DNA of 5,852 nucleotides from Mycobacterium sp. Its GTDB lineage: Bacteria; Actinomycetota; Actinomycetes; Mycobacteriales; Mycobacteriaceae. Positions 1-5,552 of this stretch are shown here, in pieces. A program made the translations under genes and the position numbers. The number at the start of each line of letters is the position of its first letter. Positions within the stretch are counted from its first letter, which is position 1. The DNA lies in the NCBI GenBank assembly GCA_018882545.1, contig VERS01000161.1, positions 1 to 5,852 of the forward strand. The letters are read 5' to 3'. Below the pieces are notes generated by a model, which was not told the origin of the DNA, made no database searches, and worked only from the letters and a program-made list of their open reading frames with translations.

Positions 1-423
1 GCACAGGGCGGTGAGCAGGGGTGCGGGCACCCCGGACCGGTTCAACAGATCCTCCCGGGTCAGCCGGATCGGGACGGGTGGCCCGGCCGCGCCGCCGGAA
101 TCGTGTCCGTCCGGAACCGGGACCAGTCGCGGGGCCGGGTAGGCCAGCGGCAGCTCACCGTCAGGCAGCGAGTCAAGCTGAGCTTTAATGACTTTCAGCG
201 GCAGGTACTGGTCTCGCTGGGCGGTCAGGACAAAGCGCAACCGGGCGCAGTCGTAGGCGGTGAACCGTCGGTATCCCGAGGGGCTTCGCTGCGGGGTGAC
301 CAACCCCTCGGCCTCCAGGAACCGGATCTTGGAGATGGTGACATCGGGGAACTCCGGCCGCAGCAAATCCAGTACCGCACCGATCGACATACCGGCCGCT
401 GCGGGACTATCGGGCGCGGTCAC
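1..423 (-). CDS. ftsR: MerR-family transcriptional regulator FtsR (Rv1828-like), N-terminal part, cut by the window edge
   Basis: This frame is open from a GTG at 423-421 to the window edge, giving 141 codons of a protein that is about 247 residues in M. tuberculosis (Rv1828). A winged-helix MerR DNA-binding domain lies at about residues 12-75: it starts [10 protein letters not shown], continues with the recognition-helix region [13 protein letters not shown], then the wing [11 protein letters not shown] linker rich in Pro and Gly (about 100-118) follows, then the start of a second domain (IRLTREDLL). The GTG start is preferred over the ATG at 390-388 because the ten residues between them ([10 protein letters not shown]) match the start I recall for Rv1828, and because the GTG overlaps the garA stop by 4 nt (GTGA), which suggests coupled translation. 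The Corynebacterium glutamicum orthologue FtsR activates ftsZ, so a role in division control is inferred by homology. The ligand is unknown; the effector domain is mostly outside the window. Confidence 0.93.
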   Translation of the reverse strand, partial: MTAPDSPAAAGMSIGAVLDLLRPEFPDVTISKIRFLEAEGLVTPQRSPSGYRRFTAYDCARLRFVLTAQRDQYLPLKVIKAQLDSLPDGELPLAYPAPRLVPVPDGHDSGGAAGPPVPIRLTREDLLNRSGVPAPLLTALC

Positions 424-899
424 TGGCTGCCGGCACCGCCTTGACCCCGTGGTCCGGTCAGGAACACCAACCGGAACTTGCCGATCTGTACTTCGTCGCC
501 GTTGGCCAGGGCGGCCGAGTCCACCGGCTCCCGATTGACGTAAGTGCCGTTCAGGCTGCCCACGTCGACGACCTGGAACTCCTCCCCGTCGGATCGGAAC
601 TCCGCGTGGCGCCGGCTCACGGTCACGTCGTCGAGGAAGATGTCGGAGTCCGGATGGCGGCCCGCGGAGGTGGTCGGCTGGTCCAGCAGGAAACGCGACC
701 CGGCGTTGGGACCGCGCTTGACCACCAGCAGGGCCGCGCCCACCGGTAGGCCCTCGACGCCGGACACCGCCTTCTCTCCCGCGGGACTGGCCGGTGAGTC
801 CAGGTCGTTGAGGAAGTCCGCGCGGAACACCGAGGTCGTTTCGACCGTCACCTCATCGGAGCTGTCGTCGGACCCTGATGGCCAGTCCTTCACCGTCAC
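420..899 (-). CDS. garA: GarA, FHA-domain regulator of 2-oxoglutarate/glutamate metabolism
   Basis: This is a 159-residue protein; M. tuberculosis GarA (Rv1827) is 162. The N-terminal tail carries [14 protein letters not shown], placing Thr21 and Thr22 at the same numbers as the PknG and PknB phosphorylation sites of M. tuberculosis GarA. The FHA domain spans about residues 56-146 with its phosphothreonine-binding residues in place: Gly80-Arg81, Ser95, His98 (SRRH) and Asn117-Gly118 (SLNGTY). In the known mechanism, unphosphorylated GarA binds and inhibits 2-oxoglutarate decarboxylase (KGD) and NAD-glutamate dehydrogenase and stimulates glutamate synthase. Phosphorylation makes the tail fold back onto its own FHA domain and switches this off. 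The start is a GTG at 899-897 with a good GAGGAG ribosome site 6 nt upstream. The C-terminal tail (after about residue 148) is short, Gly-rich and variable. The gene ends in a 4-nt overlap with ftsR. Confidence 0.97.
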   Translation of the reverse strand: MTVKDWPSGSDDSSDEVTVETTSVFRADFLNDLDSPASPAGEKAVSGVEGLPVGAALLVVKRGPNAGSRFLLDQPTTSAGRHPDSDIFLDDVTVSRRHAEFRSDGEEFQVVDVGSLNGTYVNREPVDSAALANGDEVQIGKFRLVFLTGPRGQGGAGSQ

Positions 900-905
900 C
901 CGCTA

Positions 906-911
906 CTCCTC
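906..911 (-). promoter_or_regulatory. Ribosome binding site of garA
   Basis: On the minus strand GAGGAG is followed by 6 nt and then the GTG start of garA at 899. This is a strong Shine-Dalgarno match at a normal distance and supports the non-ATG start. Confidence 0.75.
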
Positions 912-937
912 ACTGGCGGCGTGTGCCGCTCGTCTTG

Positions 938-943
938 ACCGTA
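938..943 (-). promoter_or_regulatory. Possible -10 element (TACGGT) in the gcvH-garA gap
   Basis: The 90-bp gap between gcvH and garA (900-989) contains TACGGT on the minus strand, fitting the mycobacterial TANNNT -10 consensus. Transcription would begin near 931 and give a leader of about 30 nt that includes the garA ribosome site. No convincing -35 hexamer sits 17-18 bp upstream, and a single TANNNT match is weak evidence. The rest of the gap holds only the garA ribosome site and the short palindrome GTGGCCAC (963-970); I see no terminator hairpin with a U-tract, so readthrough from gcvH is likely. Confidence 0.22.
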
Positions 944-989
944 CCGCTCCCCGATCGCCGGTGTGGCCACCACCGCAGGATCGCAGCGA

Positions 990-1379
990 TCAGGCCAGGG
1001 TGGATTGGTAGCCGTCGGCGTCCAGAAGTCCGGCCAACCCCTCGTCGGGCGCGTCGCTGCGTAGATCCACCAGCCAGCCCTGGCCGTAGGGATCGGAATT
1101 GATCAGCTGGGGATTGCCCTCGAGTTCGGTGTTGACGGCGACCACGGTGGCCGACAGCGGGGCGTAAAGGTCAGACACCGACTTGGTCGACTCCACCTCA
1201 CCGAACGACTCACCCGCCGTCACGGCGGCACCCACGTCGGGCAGCTGCACGTAGACGACGTCGCCGAGGGAGGACTGCGCGAAATCGGTGATGCCGACCC
1301 GCACGGTGTCCTCGCCGGTGCGGCGAACCCATTCGTGGTCGGCGGTGTAACGCAGGTCGGCGGGGATGTCGGTCACCAT
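990..1379 (-). CDS. gcvH: Glycine cleavage system H protein (lipoyl carrier)
   Basis: This is a 129-residue H protein, close to the 134 residues of M. tuberculosis GcvH (Rv1826). It shuttles the aminomethyl group from P protein (glycine decarboxylase) to T protein on a lipoyl arm. The lipoylation motif [16 protein letters not shown] is intact and Lys66 is the attachment site. The N-terminal signature YTADHEWVR and the late motif [10 protein letters not shown] are also present. Genes for P, T and L proteins are not in the window; in H37Rv gcvB lies a few genes further on. The start is ambiguous: the ATG at 1379 has a GAGGAG only 1 nt upstream, too close, while the GTG three bases later (1376-1374) has a 4-nt spacer and gives (M)TDIP, which lines up with the MSDIP start I recall for Rv1826. 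The true gene may therefore be 990-1376. The protein is cytosolic. Confidence 0.96.
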   Translation of the reverse strand: MVTDIPADLRYTADHEWVRRTGEDTVRVGITDFAQSSLGDVVYVQLPDVGAAVTAGESFGEVESTKSVSDLYAPLSATVVAVNTELEGNPQLINSDPYGQGWLVDLRSDAPDEGLAGLLDADGYQSTLA

Positions 1380-1380
1380 G

Positions 1381-1386
1381 CTCCTC
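1381..1386 (-). promoter_or_regulatory. Ribosome binding site of gcvH, favouring the GTG start at 1376
   Basis: On the minus strand GAGGAG is followed by CATG and then GTG. The spacer is 1 nt to the ATG and 4 nt to the GTG. Since 1 nt is below the usual working range, this site points to initiation at the GTG one codon downstream. Confidence 0.6.
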
Positions 1387-1398
1387 GATTGGTTCGGT

Positions 1399-1440
1399 CG
1401 CGCTGAAGCTTTGACGCGCTGAAGCGTATTGGCGCGCTTC
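1399..1440. repeat. Two 11-bp direct repeats and a 6-bp inverted repeat in the pgsA2-gcvH gap
   Basis: On the plus strand cgcgctgaagc occurs at 1399-1409 and again at 1415-1425, so the copies start 16 bp apart. The second copy also begins a hairpin: gaagcg (1421-1426), an 8-nt loop, then cgcttc (1435-1440). There is no U-tract, so it does not look like an intrinsic terminator. The repeats could be a paired operator, or a relic of the rearrangement that brought pgsA2 next to gcvH. They lie just downstream of, or overlapping, the possible gcvH -10 element. The repeat itself is seen directly; its function is unknown. Confidence 0.55.
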
Positions 1441-1452
1441 CGGTTGCCGCAA
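1423..1452 (-). promoter_or_regulatory. Possible promoter for gcvH (-35 TTGCGG, -10 TACGCT)
   Basis: On the minus strand TTGCGG (1452-1447) and TACGCT (1428-1423) are separated by 18 bp. The -10 fits TANNNT, and the -35 shares TTG with the SigA-type TTGACA. Transcription would begin near 1416 and give a leader of about 37 nt carrying the gcvH ribosome site. The -10 overlaps one of the direct repeats, so a repressor bound there could block it. This is a motif reading only. Confidence 0.35.
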
Positions 1453-1466
1453 GGCCGGTCAGCCGG

Positions 1467-2066
1467 TCAGACGGCGGCACCACCCACCCTGGGCAGCCGC
1501 AGCACCACCAGGCGCACCTGGATGAGGTAGAGCACCGCCGACCAGAGGTACATGCCGGTGCCCCAGATCAGGAAGGCCCAGCCGATCGCCCACACCGCCC
1601 GACTCCACCCGGAATCCCACTGCCCCAACAGCATCAGCCCCAACAGGATCAACGGAAACCCGCACATCAACGCGAAGGTCGCGGCCTTGCCGATGTAGGT
1701 GACCGGCAGCGCGGTCACGCCGCGGCTGCGCACCACCGGCAACGTCGCGGCCAGTAGGGCGTCGCGGCCGAGCAGGATCGCGACCAGCCACCACGGCACC
1801 ACCCCGGCCAGCGCCAGCACCACCGGCACCGCGGCCATGTAGACCCGGTCCACCACCGGGTCGAGCAACTCCCCCAGCCGGGAGGACTGGTTGGCCACCA
1901 AGCGGGCGATCTTGCCGTCGGCCCAGTCCGAGGCGCCGCTGAACATCAGGATCGCCAGCGCCGGCCCGTAGGCGTGCCGCACCAGCAGCAGGTAGGCGAA
2001 CACCGGCAGCAGCACCAGCCGGATCACGCTGAGGACGTTGGGGATCGTCAGCACCCGGCCGGGCAT
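1467..2066 (-). CDS. pgsA2: CDP-alcohol phosphatidyltransferase family protein PgsA2
   Basis: This is a 199-residue integral membrane enzyme of the CDP-alcohol phosphatidyltransferase family, which transfers a phosphatidyl group from CDP-diacylglycerol to an alcohol acceptor at the inner membrane. The catalytic signature is present: D47, D50-G51, A54-R55, G65, D69 and D73, in DWADGKIAR and GELLDPVVDR. The hydrophobic pattern suggests about six membrane segments (roughly 12-30, 34-46, 75-98, 102-112, 125-149, 156-185). It corresponds to M. tuberculosis PgsA2 (Rv1822, about 209 residues); its acceptor is not settled, and it is distinct from PgsA1 (phosphatidylinositol-phosphate synthase). The spacer between AR and G65 is 9 residues instead of the 8 I recall for E. 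coli PgsA and Rv1822. The ATG follows the secA2 TAG with no gap, and a GGGGGTG 9 nt upstream inside secA2 may serve as ribosome site, so translation is probably coupled. The tail ends about ten residues earlier than Rv1822. Confidence 0.93.
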   Translation of the reverse strand: MPGRVLTIPNVLSVIRLVLLPVFAYLLLVRHAYGPALAILMFSGASDWADGKIARLVANQSSRLGELLDPVVDRVYMAAVPVVLALAGVVPWWLVAILLGRDALLAATLPVVRSRGVTALPVTYIGKAATFALMCGFPLILLGLMLLGQWDSGWSRAVWAIGWAFLIWGTGMYLWSAVLYLIQVRLVVLRLPRVGGAAV

Positions 2067-4415
2067 CTAGCGAAACACCCCCGGAAGACTCAGCGCCGAG
2101 AGGGTGTCGTCGCGCATCGGGTTGTCGTGGACCATGTAGGTCCACGTCGAGGTCGGACGAGCCAGTTTCGACAGGTCCAGTCCGGGCTCGTCGTCGAGCA
2201 CGTTGGCGGTCTCGAAAGTCTGCTGGGAAGCCTCGATGGCGTCGGCGGCCAGGTGGGTGAATGCATCGACGGCCATCCGGTGGAACTCGTCGAGCGGGTT
2301 CTGCCGGCCCAGCGCCCGCAGGTGGATGCTCTCCCGGATATCCGACAGGTAGGCCAGGTGGTCTGCCCAGCCCCGGTCGAGGTGGTAGAGCATGATGTTG
2401 CGGCAGATCCGTTCCATGTCTTCGTCTGAAACCTGTTGGGCCAGTTCGTCATAACGGTCCGGGGAGAGCTCCCGCAGCTCCTCCTGGGCGGCCGGGGTGC
2501 TCAGCAGGGTGTTGCGCCGCTCGACGATGATCGCGCGCTGCTGGGCGATGAGCTGGTTGTAGCGCCAGGTGTTGGCGTGCACATCGAGCAGCCTGCCCTC
2601 GGCTACCCGCTGGGCGTGGTCGAGCAGGGCGTTGGCCTTGGGGCTGGTGATCCGTCCGGTCTCATCGCACTCGGTCGGCAGCTTGGGGTTCTCCAGGTGG
2701 GCCACCACGACCTCGTCCTCCCAGCTGGAGAAGAACACCGACGAGCCGGGGTCGCCTTGGCGGCCGGCCCGGCCGCGCAACTGGTTGTCCAGCCGCTCGG
2801 TGCTGTGCCGGCCGGTGCCGATGACGTGCAGCCCGCCGAGTTCGGCGACCTGCAGCTTCTCCGGGGAGTCGTCGGCGGCCCCCGAGCCGCCCAGCCGGAT
2901 GTCGGTGCCGCGCCCGGCCATCTGGGTCGACACCGTGACCGCCCCGAGCTTGCCGGCCTCGGCGATGACCCTGGCCTCCTCCTCGTCGTTCTTGGCGTTG
3001 AGCACCACCGCGGGGACTCCGCGGCGCAGCAGCCGCTCGTGCAGATCCTCGGATTCGGCGACATCCTGGGTGCCGACCAGAATCGGCTGACCGGTGCCGT
3101 GCACCTCGATGATGTGGTCGATGACGGCGTCGTTCTTGGCGCCTGCGGTGATGTAGACCCGGTCGGGTTCGTCCTCGCGCACGGTGGGGGTGTTCGGTGG
3201 GATCGGCGAGACGCCGAGTTTGTAGAACTGCCGCAGCTGCTCGCCGGCGGCCAGGGCGGTGCCGGTCATCCCGCAGACGGTGGGGTACCGGTTGATCAGC
3301 GCCTGGACGGTGATGGTGTCGAGCACCTCGCCGGTCTCGGTGGTCTCGATGCCCTCCTTGACCTCGACGGCGGCCTGCAGACCGTCCGGCCAGCGCTGCA
3401 GGGCGGCGATCCGGCCCCGGGAGGCGTTGATCAACTGCACCGCGCCGTCGCGGACGATGTAGTGCACATCGCGCTGCAGCAGCACGTGGGCGTGCAGTGC
3501 GACGTTGACTTCGGTCAGTGTGGTGGCGACGTGTTCTTCGGAGTACAGGTCGATGCCGCCGAGGGCCTTCTCCACCTTCTGCGCGCCCAATTCAGTGAGA
3601 TGCACGTTGCGATTGTCGGAGTCGGTGCCGTAGTCCACCCCGGGGGTCAGGTTCCCGACCAGCCGGACGATCTGCACCTTCGGGGTCTCCCGGTGGGTGG
3701 TGCCGGCCAGCACCAGCGGCACCAGTGCCTCGTCGACCAGGACTGAGTCGGCCTCGTCGATCAAGGCGACGTCGGGGTTGGGTGAGACCAGATCGGCGAC
3801 GTCGGTGACCAGTTGGTCGCGCAGCACGTCGAAGCCGATCTCGTTGACCGATGCGTAGGTGATGTCGCACTGGTAGGCCGCGCGGCGATGCGCGCGGCTG
3901 GAGTCCTCGGTGATCCACCCGACCGTCAGGCCCAGGGATTCGATCAGCGGCCCCATCCACTCGGCGTCGCGGCGGGCCAGATAGTCGTTGATGGTGACGA
4001 CGTGGACGCGCCGCCCGGCCAAGGCGTATCCGGCCGCGGCGATGGCGCCGGACAGCGTCTTGCCCTCACCGGTGGCCATCTCCACCACATCGCCGGCCAT
4101 CATCCGCAGCGCGCCGAGCAACTGCACGTCGAAAGGCCGCAGCCCGGTGGTCCGCTCGGCGGCCTCCCGGGCGATGGCCAGGAATTGCGGGACGTCCGGG
4201 GAATCGGCGAGTGCCCGCAGTTCCAACAGTTGCGCGGCCTGCCTGAGTTGATCGGCCTCCAATCCGGCGGCCTTATCGGAGAACTGCTCGGCGGCCTGCA
4301 CCTCGGCCATGGTCTGCGCCTTGGCCTTCTCGGTGGACGCGCCGAGCAGGCGCCAGAACCCGCGGCTGACACGACCCGGACCGGTTTGGGGACTCTTCGA
4401 CGAACCTCTAGCCAC
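2067..4415 (-). CDS. secA2: Accessory preprotein translocase ATPase SecA2
   Basis: This 782-residue ATPase drives export of a subset of proteins together with the housekeeping SecYEG/SecA1 machinery, at the cytoplasmic face of the membrane. NBD1 carries Walker A ATGEGKT (114-120, Lys119), [10 protein letters not shown] (141-150) and the DEAD box (220-223). The preprotein-crosslinking domain is about 228-362, followed by GMTGTA (382-387). NBD2 includes [13 protein letters not shown] (498-510) and the arginine-finger motif [15 protein letters not shown] (545-559). The scaffold and two-helix finger lie at about 600-735 ([13 protein letters not shown]). As in M. tuberculosis SecA2 (808 residues as annotated), the helical-wing insertion is essentially missing and there is no C-terminal Cys-rich zinc-binding tail, so the protein is shorter than SecA1 (about 950). 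The GTG at 4415 is the farthest upstream start, since an in-frame TGA lies at 4421-4419. There is no Shine-Dalgarno, but a -10-like hexamer sits exactly where a leaderless mRNA would need it. SecA2 exports virulence factors in pathogenic mycobacteria. Confidence 0.98.
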   Translation of the reverse strand: MARGSSKSPQTGPGRVSRGFWRLLGASTEKAKAQTMAEVQAAEQFSDKAAGLEADQLRQAAQLLELRALADSPDVPQFLAIAREAAERTTGLRPFDVQLLGALRMMAGDVVEMATGEGKTLSGAIAAAGYALAGRRVHVVTINDYLARRDAEWMGPLIESLGLTVGWITEDSSRAHRRAAYQCDITYASVNEIGFDVLRDQLVTDVADLVSPNPDVALIDEADSVLVDEALVPLVLAGTTHRETPKVQIVRLVGNLTPGVDYGTDSDNRNVHLTELGAQKVEKALGGIDLYSEEHVATTLTEVNVALHAHVLLQRDVHYIVRDGAVQLINASRGRIAALQRWPDGLQAAVEVKEGIETTETGEVLDTITVQALINRYPTVCGMTGTALAAGEQLRQFYKLGVSPIPPNTPTVREDEPDRVYITAGAKNDAVIDHIIEVHGTGQPILVGTQDVAESEDLHERLLRRGVPAVVLNAKNDEEEARVIAEAGKLGAVTVSTQMAGRGTDIRLGGSGAADDSPEKLQVAELGGLHVIGTGRHSTERLDNQLRGRAGRQGDPGSSVFFSSWEDEVVVAHLENPKLPTECDETGRITSPKANALLDHAQRVAEGRLLDVHANTWRYNQLIAQQRAIIVERRNTLLSTPAAQEELRELSPDRYDELAQQVSDEDMERICRNIMLYHLDRGWADHLAYLSDIRESIHLRALGRQNPLDEFHRMAVDAFTHLAADAIEASQQTFETANVLDDEPGLDLSKLARPTSTWTYMVHDNPMRDDTLSALSLPGVFR

Positions 4416-4421
4416 GGGTCA

Positions 4422-4427
4422 ACGGTA
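4422..4427 (-). promoter_or_regulatory. Possible -10 element for a leaderless secA2 transcript
   Basis: On the minus strand TACCGT fits the mycobacterial TANNNT -10 consensus and is followed by 6 nt (TGACCC) and then the secA2 GTG. If the G of that GTG is +1, the hexamer covers -12 to -7, the standard position. No clear -35 is seen 17-18 bp upstream, which is common for mycobacterial promoters. There is no purine-rich ribosome site in the 20-bp gap after the glycosyltransferase stop. Leaderless GTG or ATG transcripts are frequent in mycobacteria. This is inference from position and motif. Confidence 0.42.
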
Positions 4428-4435
4428 CCGGCGGC

Positions 4436-5551
4436 TCACCGGCCGATGTGGTGGGGCGGCGATCCGGCCTTCGACAACAGGTCCCGTAGAACGCCGGCCA
4501 ACCCGGCGCCGGTGAGCTCGGCGCGCAACTCGTCGACTCGATGCGCTGCCGTGCCGTCCACCTCGGCGATGAGCCGGGCTACCGCATCCGGTGCCGATAC
4601 GGGGATGTCTCGCACGCCGAGTCGCCGCAGATCCGCCAACGCCGGCCACCGGCCGGCGACGAGCGGTAAGCCCAGCGCGGCGGCTTCCGCGGCGGGGCTG
4701 CCCCAACCCTCCCACGACGAGGGGAGCAACACCGCGTCCGCGGCGGCGTACATGTCGGCCCGGCTGGCGCAATGTCCCGTGCGGAACTCGTAGCGACCCC
4801 GCCCCGCCAGGGGGTCGGTGTCACCGCCGGTGAGCCAGTACACCACCCGGCCGTTATGGCGGCGGCCGACGGAGTCGGCGAACCTGGCCGCAACCCCGGC
4901 CTGTTTCCGCGGATAGGGGGTGACCGGGTGCAGCAGCACCAGATCTTGTTCACGGATACCGAACTCGCGCCGACCGGCTGATCGGTCCCCGTCGAGCAGG
5001 CTGTCCAGTTCCAGGGTGCTGAACAGCACATCGGCGTCGATTCCGCGGCGCTGGCGCAACTGCTCGCGCAGATGGGAGCTGATCGCGACGTGGCAAGCTC
5101 CTCGCGGGTTGAGAGGGAACCGGGCGTCTAAATCTCGGGTGCTTTCGTCCCAGTGGGGGTCGTGATGGCGGATCACCATCCGCATCCCGGCCCCTTCCAG
5201 CGCTGCGACCAGGCGGACCACGTTGTCGGTCGCGGTCGGCAGGGTTGCCACGTTGTCGAGCACCGCGTAGCCCCCGCGGCCGCCGCCGGCCTCCAGAACC
5301 GAGGCGATCTCGGATTCGGTGAGGGCCGGTGCATCACCGAAACGGCCGGGGGCAAGCTCCGGACGCCACAGTGCGGGCAGTGTCAGCTCCGCGGCCCCGA
5401 TCCGGTTGCCGGTGAGCAGTCGGCCCGCAGCGGCGGTGACCGTGTAGCCGAGCGTCATCAGAGCGCCGATCCATTTGGCCGCCTCGACACTCACCCCGTC
5501 ATAACCCCCGAGTTGATGGCTGATGTAGACCAACCGGCGCGACGAAGGCAC
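4436..5551 (-). CDS. GT-B glycosyltransferase, family 4-like, substrate unknown
   Basis: This is a 371-residue protein that reads as a retaining GT-B glycosyltransferase. The N-terminal Rossmann-like half opens with RRLVYISHQLGGYDGVSVEA (5-24), whose glycine loop is typical of the acceptor-side domain. The C-terminal half begins near residue 200 (DLVLLHPVTPYPRKQAG) and contains the family E-x7-E motif, Glu281 to Glu289 (EGWGSPAAE), preceded by AADAVLLPSSW. These residues bind the sugar nucleotide in GT4 enzymes. There is no signal peptide or membrane segment, so it should act in the cytosol, possibly at the membrane surface. The donor and acceptor cannot be told from sequence. It starts with GTG 1 bp after the ilvG stop and ends 20 bp before secA2, so it is built into the operon. 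I do not recall a gene here in M. tuberculosis H37Rv. Base composition looks like the neighbours, so any transfer would be old or from a similar genome. Confidence 0.85.
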   Translation of the reverse strand: MPSSRRLVYISHQLGGYDGVSVEAAKWIGALMTLGYTVTAAAGRLLTGNRIGAAELTLPALWRPELAPGRFGDAPALTESEIASVLEAGGGRGGYAVLDNVATLPTATDNVVRLVAALEGAGMRMVIRHHDPHWDESTRDLDARFPLNPRGACHVAISSHLREQLRQRRGIDADVLFSTLELDSLLDGDRSAGRREFGIREQDLVLLHPVTPYPRKQAGVAARFADSVGRRHNGRVVYWLTGGDTDPLAGRGRYEFRTGHCASRADMYAAADAVLLPSSWEGWGSPAAEAAALGLPLVAGRWPALADLRRLGVRDIPVSAPDAVARLIAEVDGTAAHRVDELRAELTGAGLAGVLRDLLSKAGSPPHHIGR

Positions 5552-5552
5552 C

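Noticed and set aside
935..940. TTGACC, and TTGACG at 1411-1416, as plus-strand -35 boxes
   Set aside because: No plausible plus-strand gene lies downstream and no -10 at proper distance was seen.
963..970. Palindrome GTGGCCAC in the gcvH-garA gap as an FtsR or other operator
   Set aside because: It is only 8 bp, occurs once, and arms do not extend; expected by chance in GC-rich DNA.
103..1011. Several plus-strand frames opposite ftsR and garA (113, 92, 102 and 155 codons)
   Set aside because: All are antisense to genes with clear domains; their proteins look like shifted GC-rich shadows.
1380..1466. Glycine riboswitch or intrinsic terminator in the pgsA2-gcvH gap
   Set aside because: The gap is too short for a glycine aptamer, and the hairpin at 1421-1440 has no U-tract.
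1459..2145. A 228-codon minus-strand frame overlapping pgsA2 and the end of secA2
   Set aside because: It reads Gly/Ala/Arg-rich sequence in a shifted frame, while the pgsA2 frame carries the full catalytic signature and membrane segments.
2436..3746. A 436-codon open frame on the plus strand, opposite secA2
   Set aside because: It is the antisense shadow of a GC-rich, highly conserved secA2. Its translation is low-complexity Gly/Val/Asp/Gln-rich with no recognisable domain, and there is no ribosome site of note.
3813..4793. A 326-codon plus-strand frame spanning the secA2-glycosyltransferase junction
   Set aside because: It runs antisense across two well-supported genes and shows no domain or start signal; it is explained by GC-rich codon structure.
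4436..5551. The glycosyltransferase as recently transferred DNA or a mobile cargo gene
   Set aside because: Its GC-rich codon use resembles its neighbours, no transposase, inverted repeats or target duplications flank it, and junctions are 1 and 20 bp.
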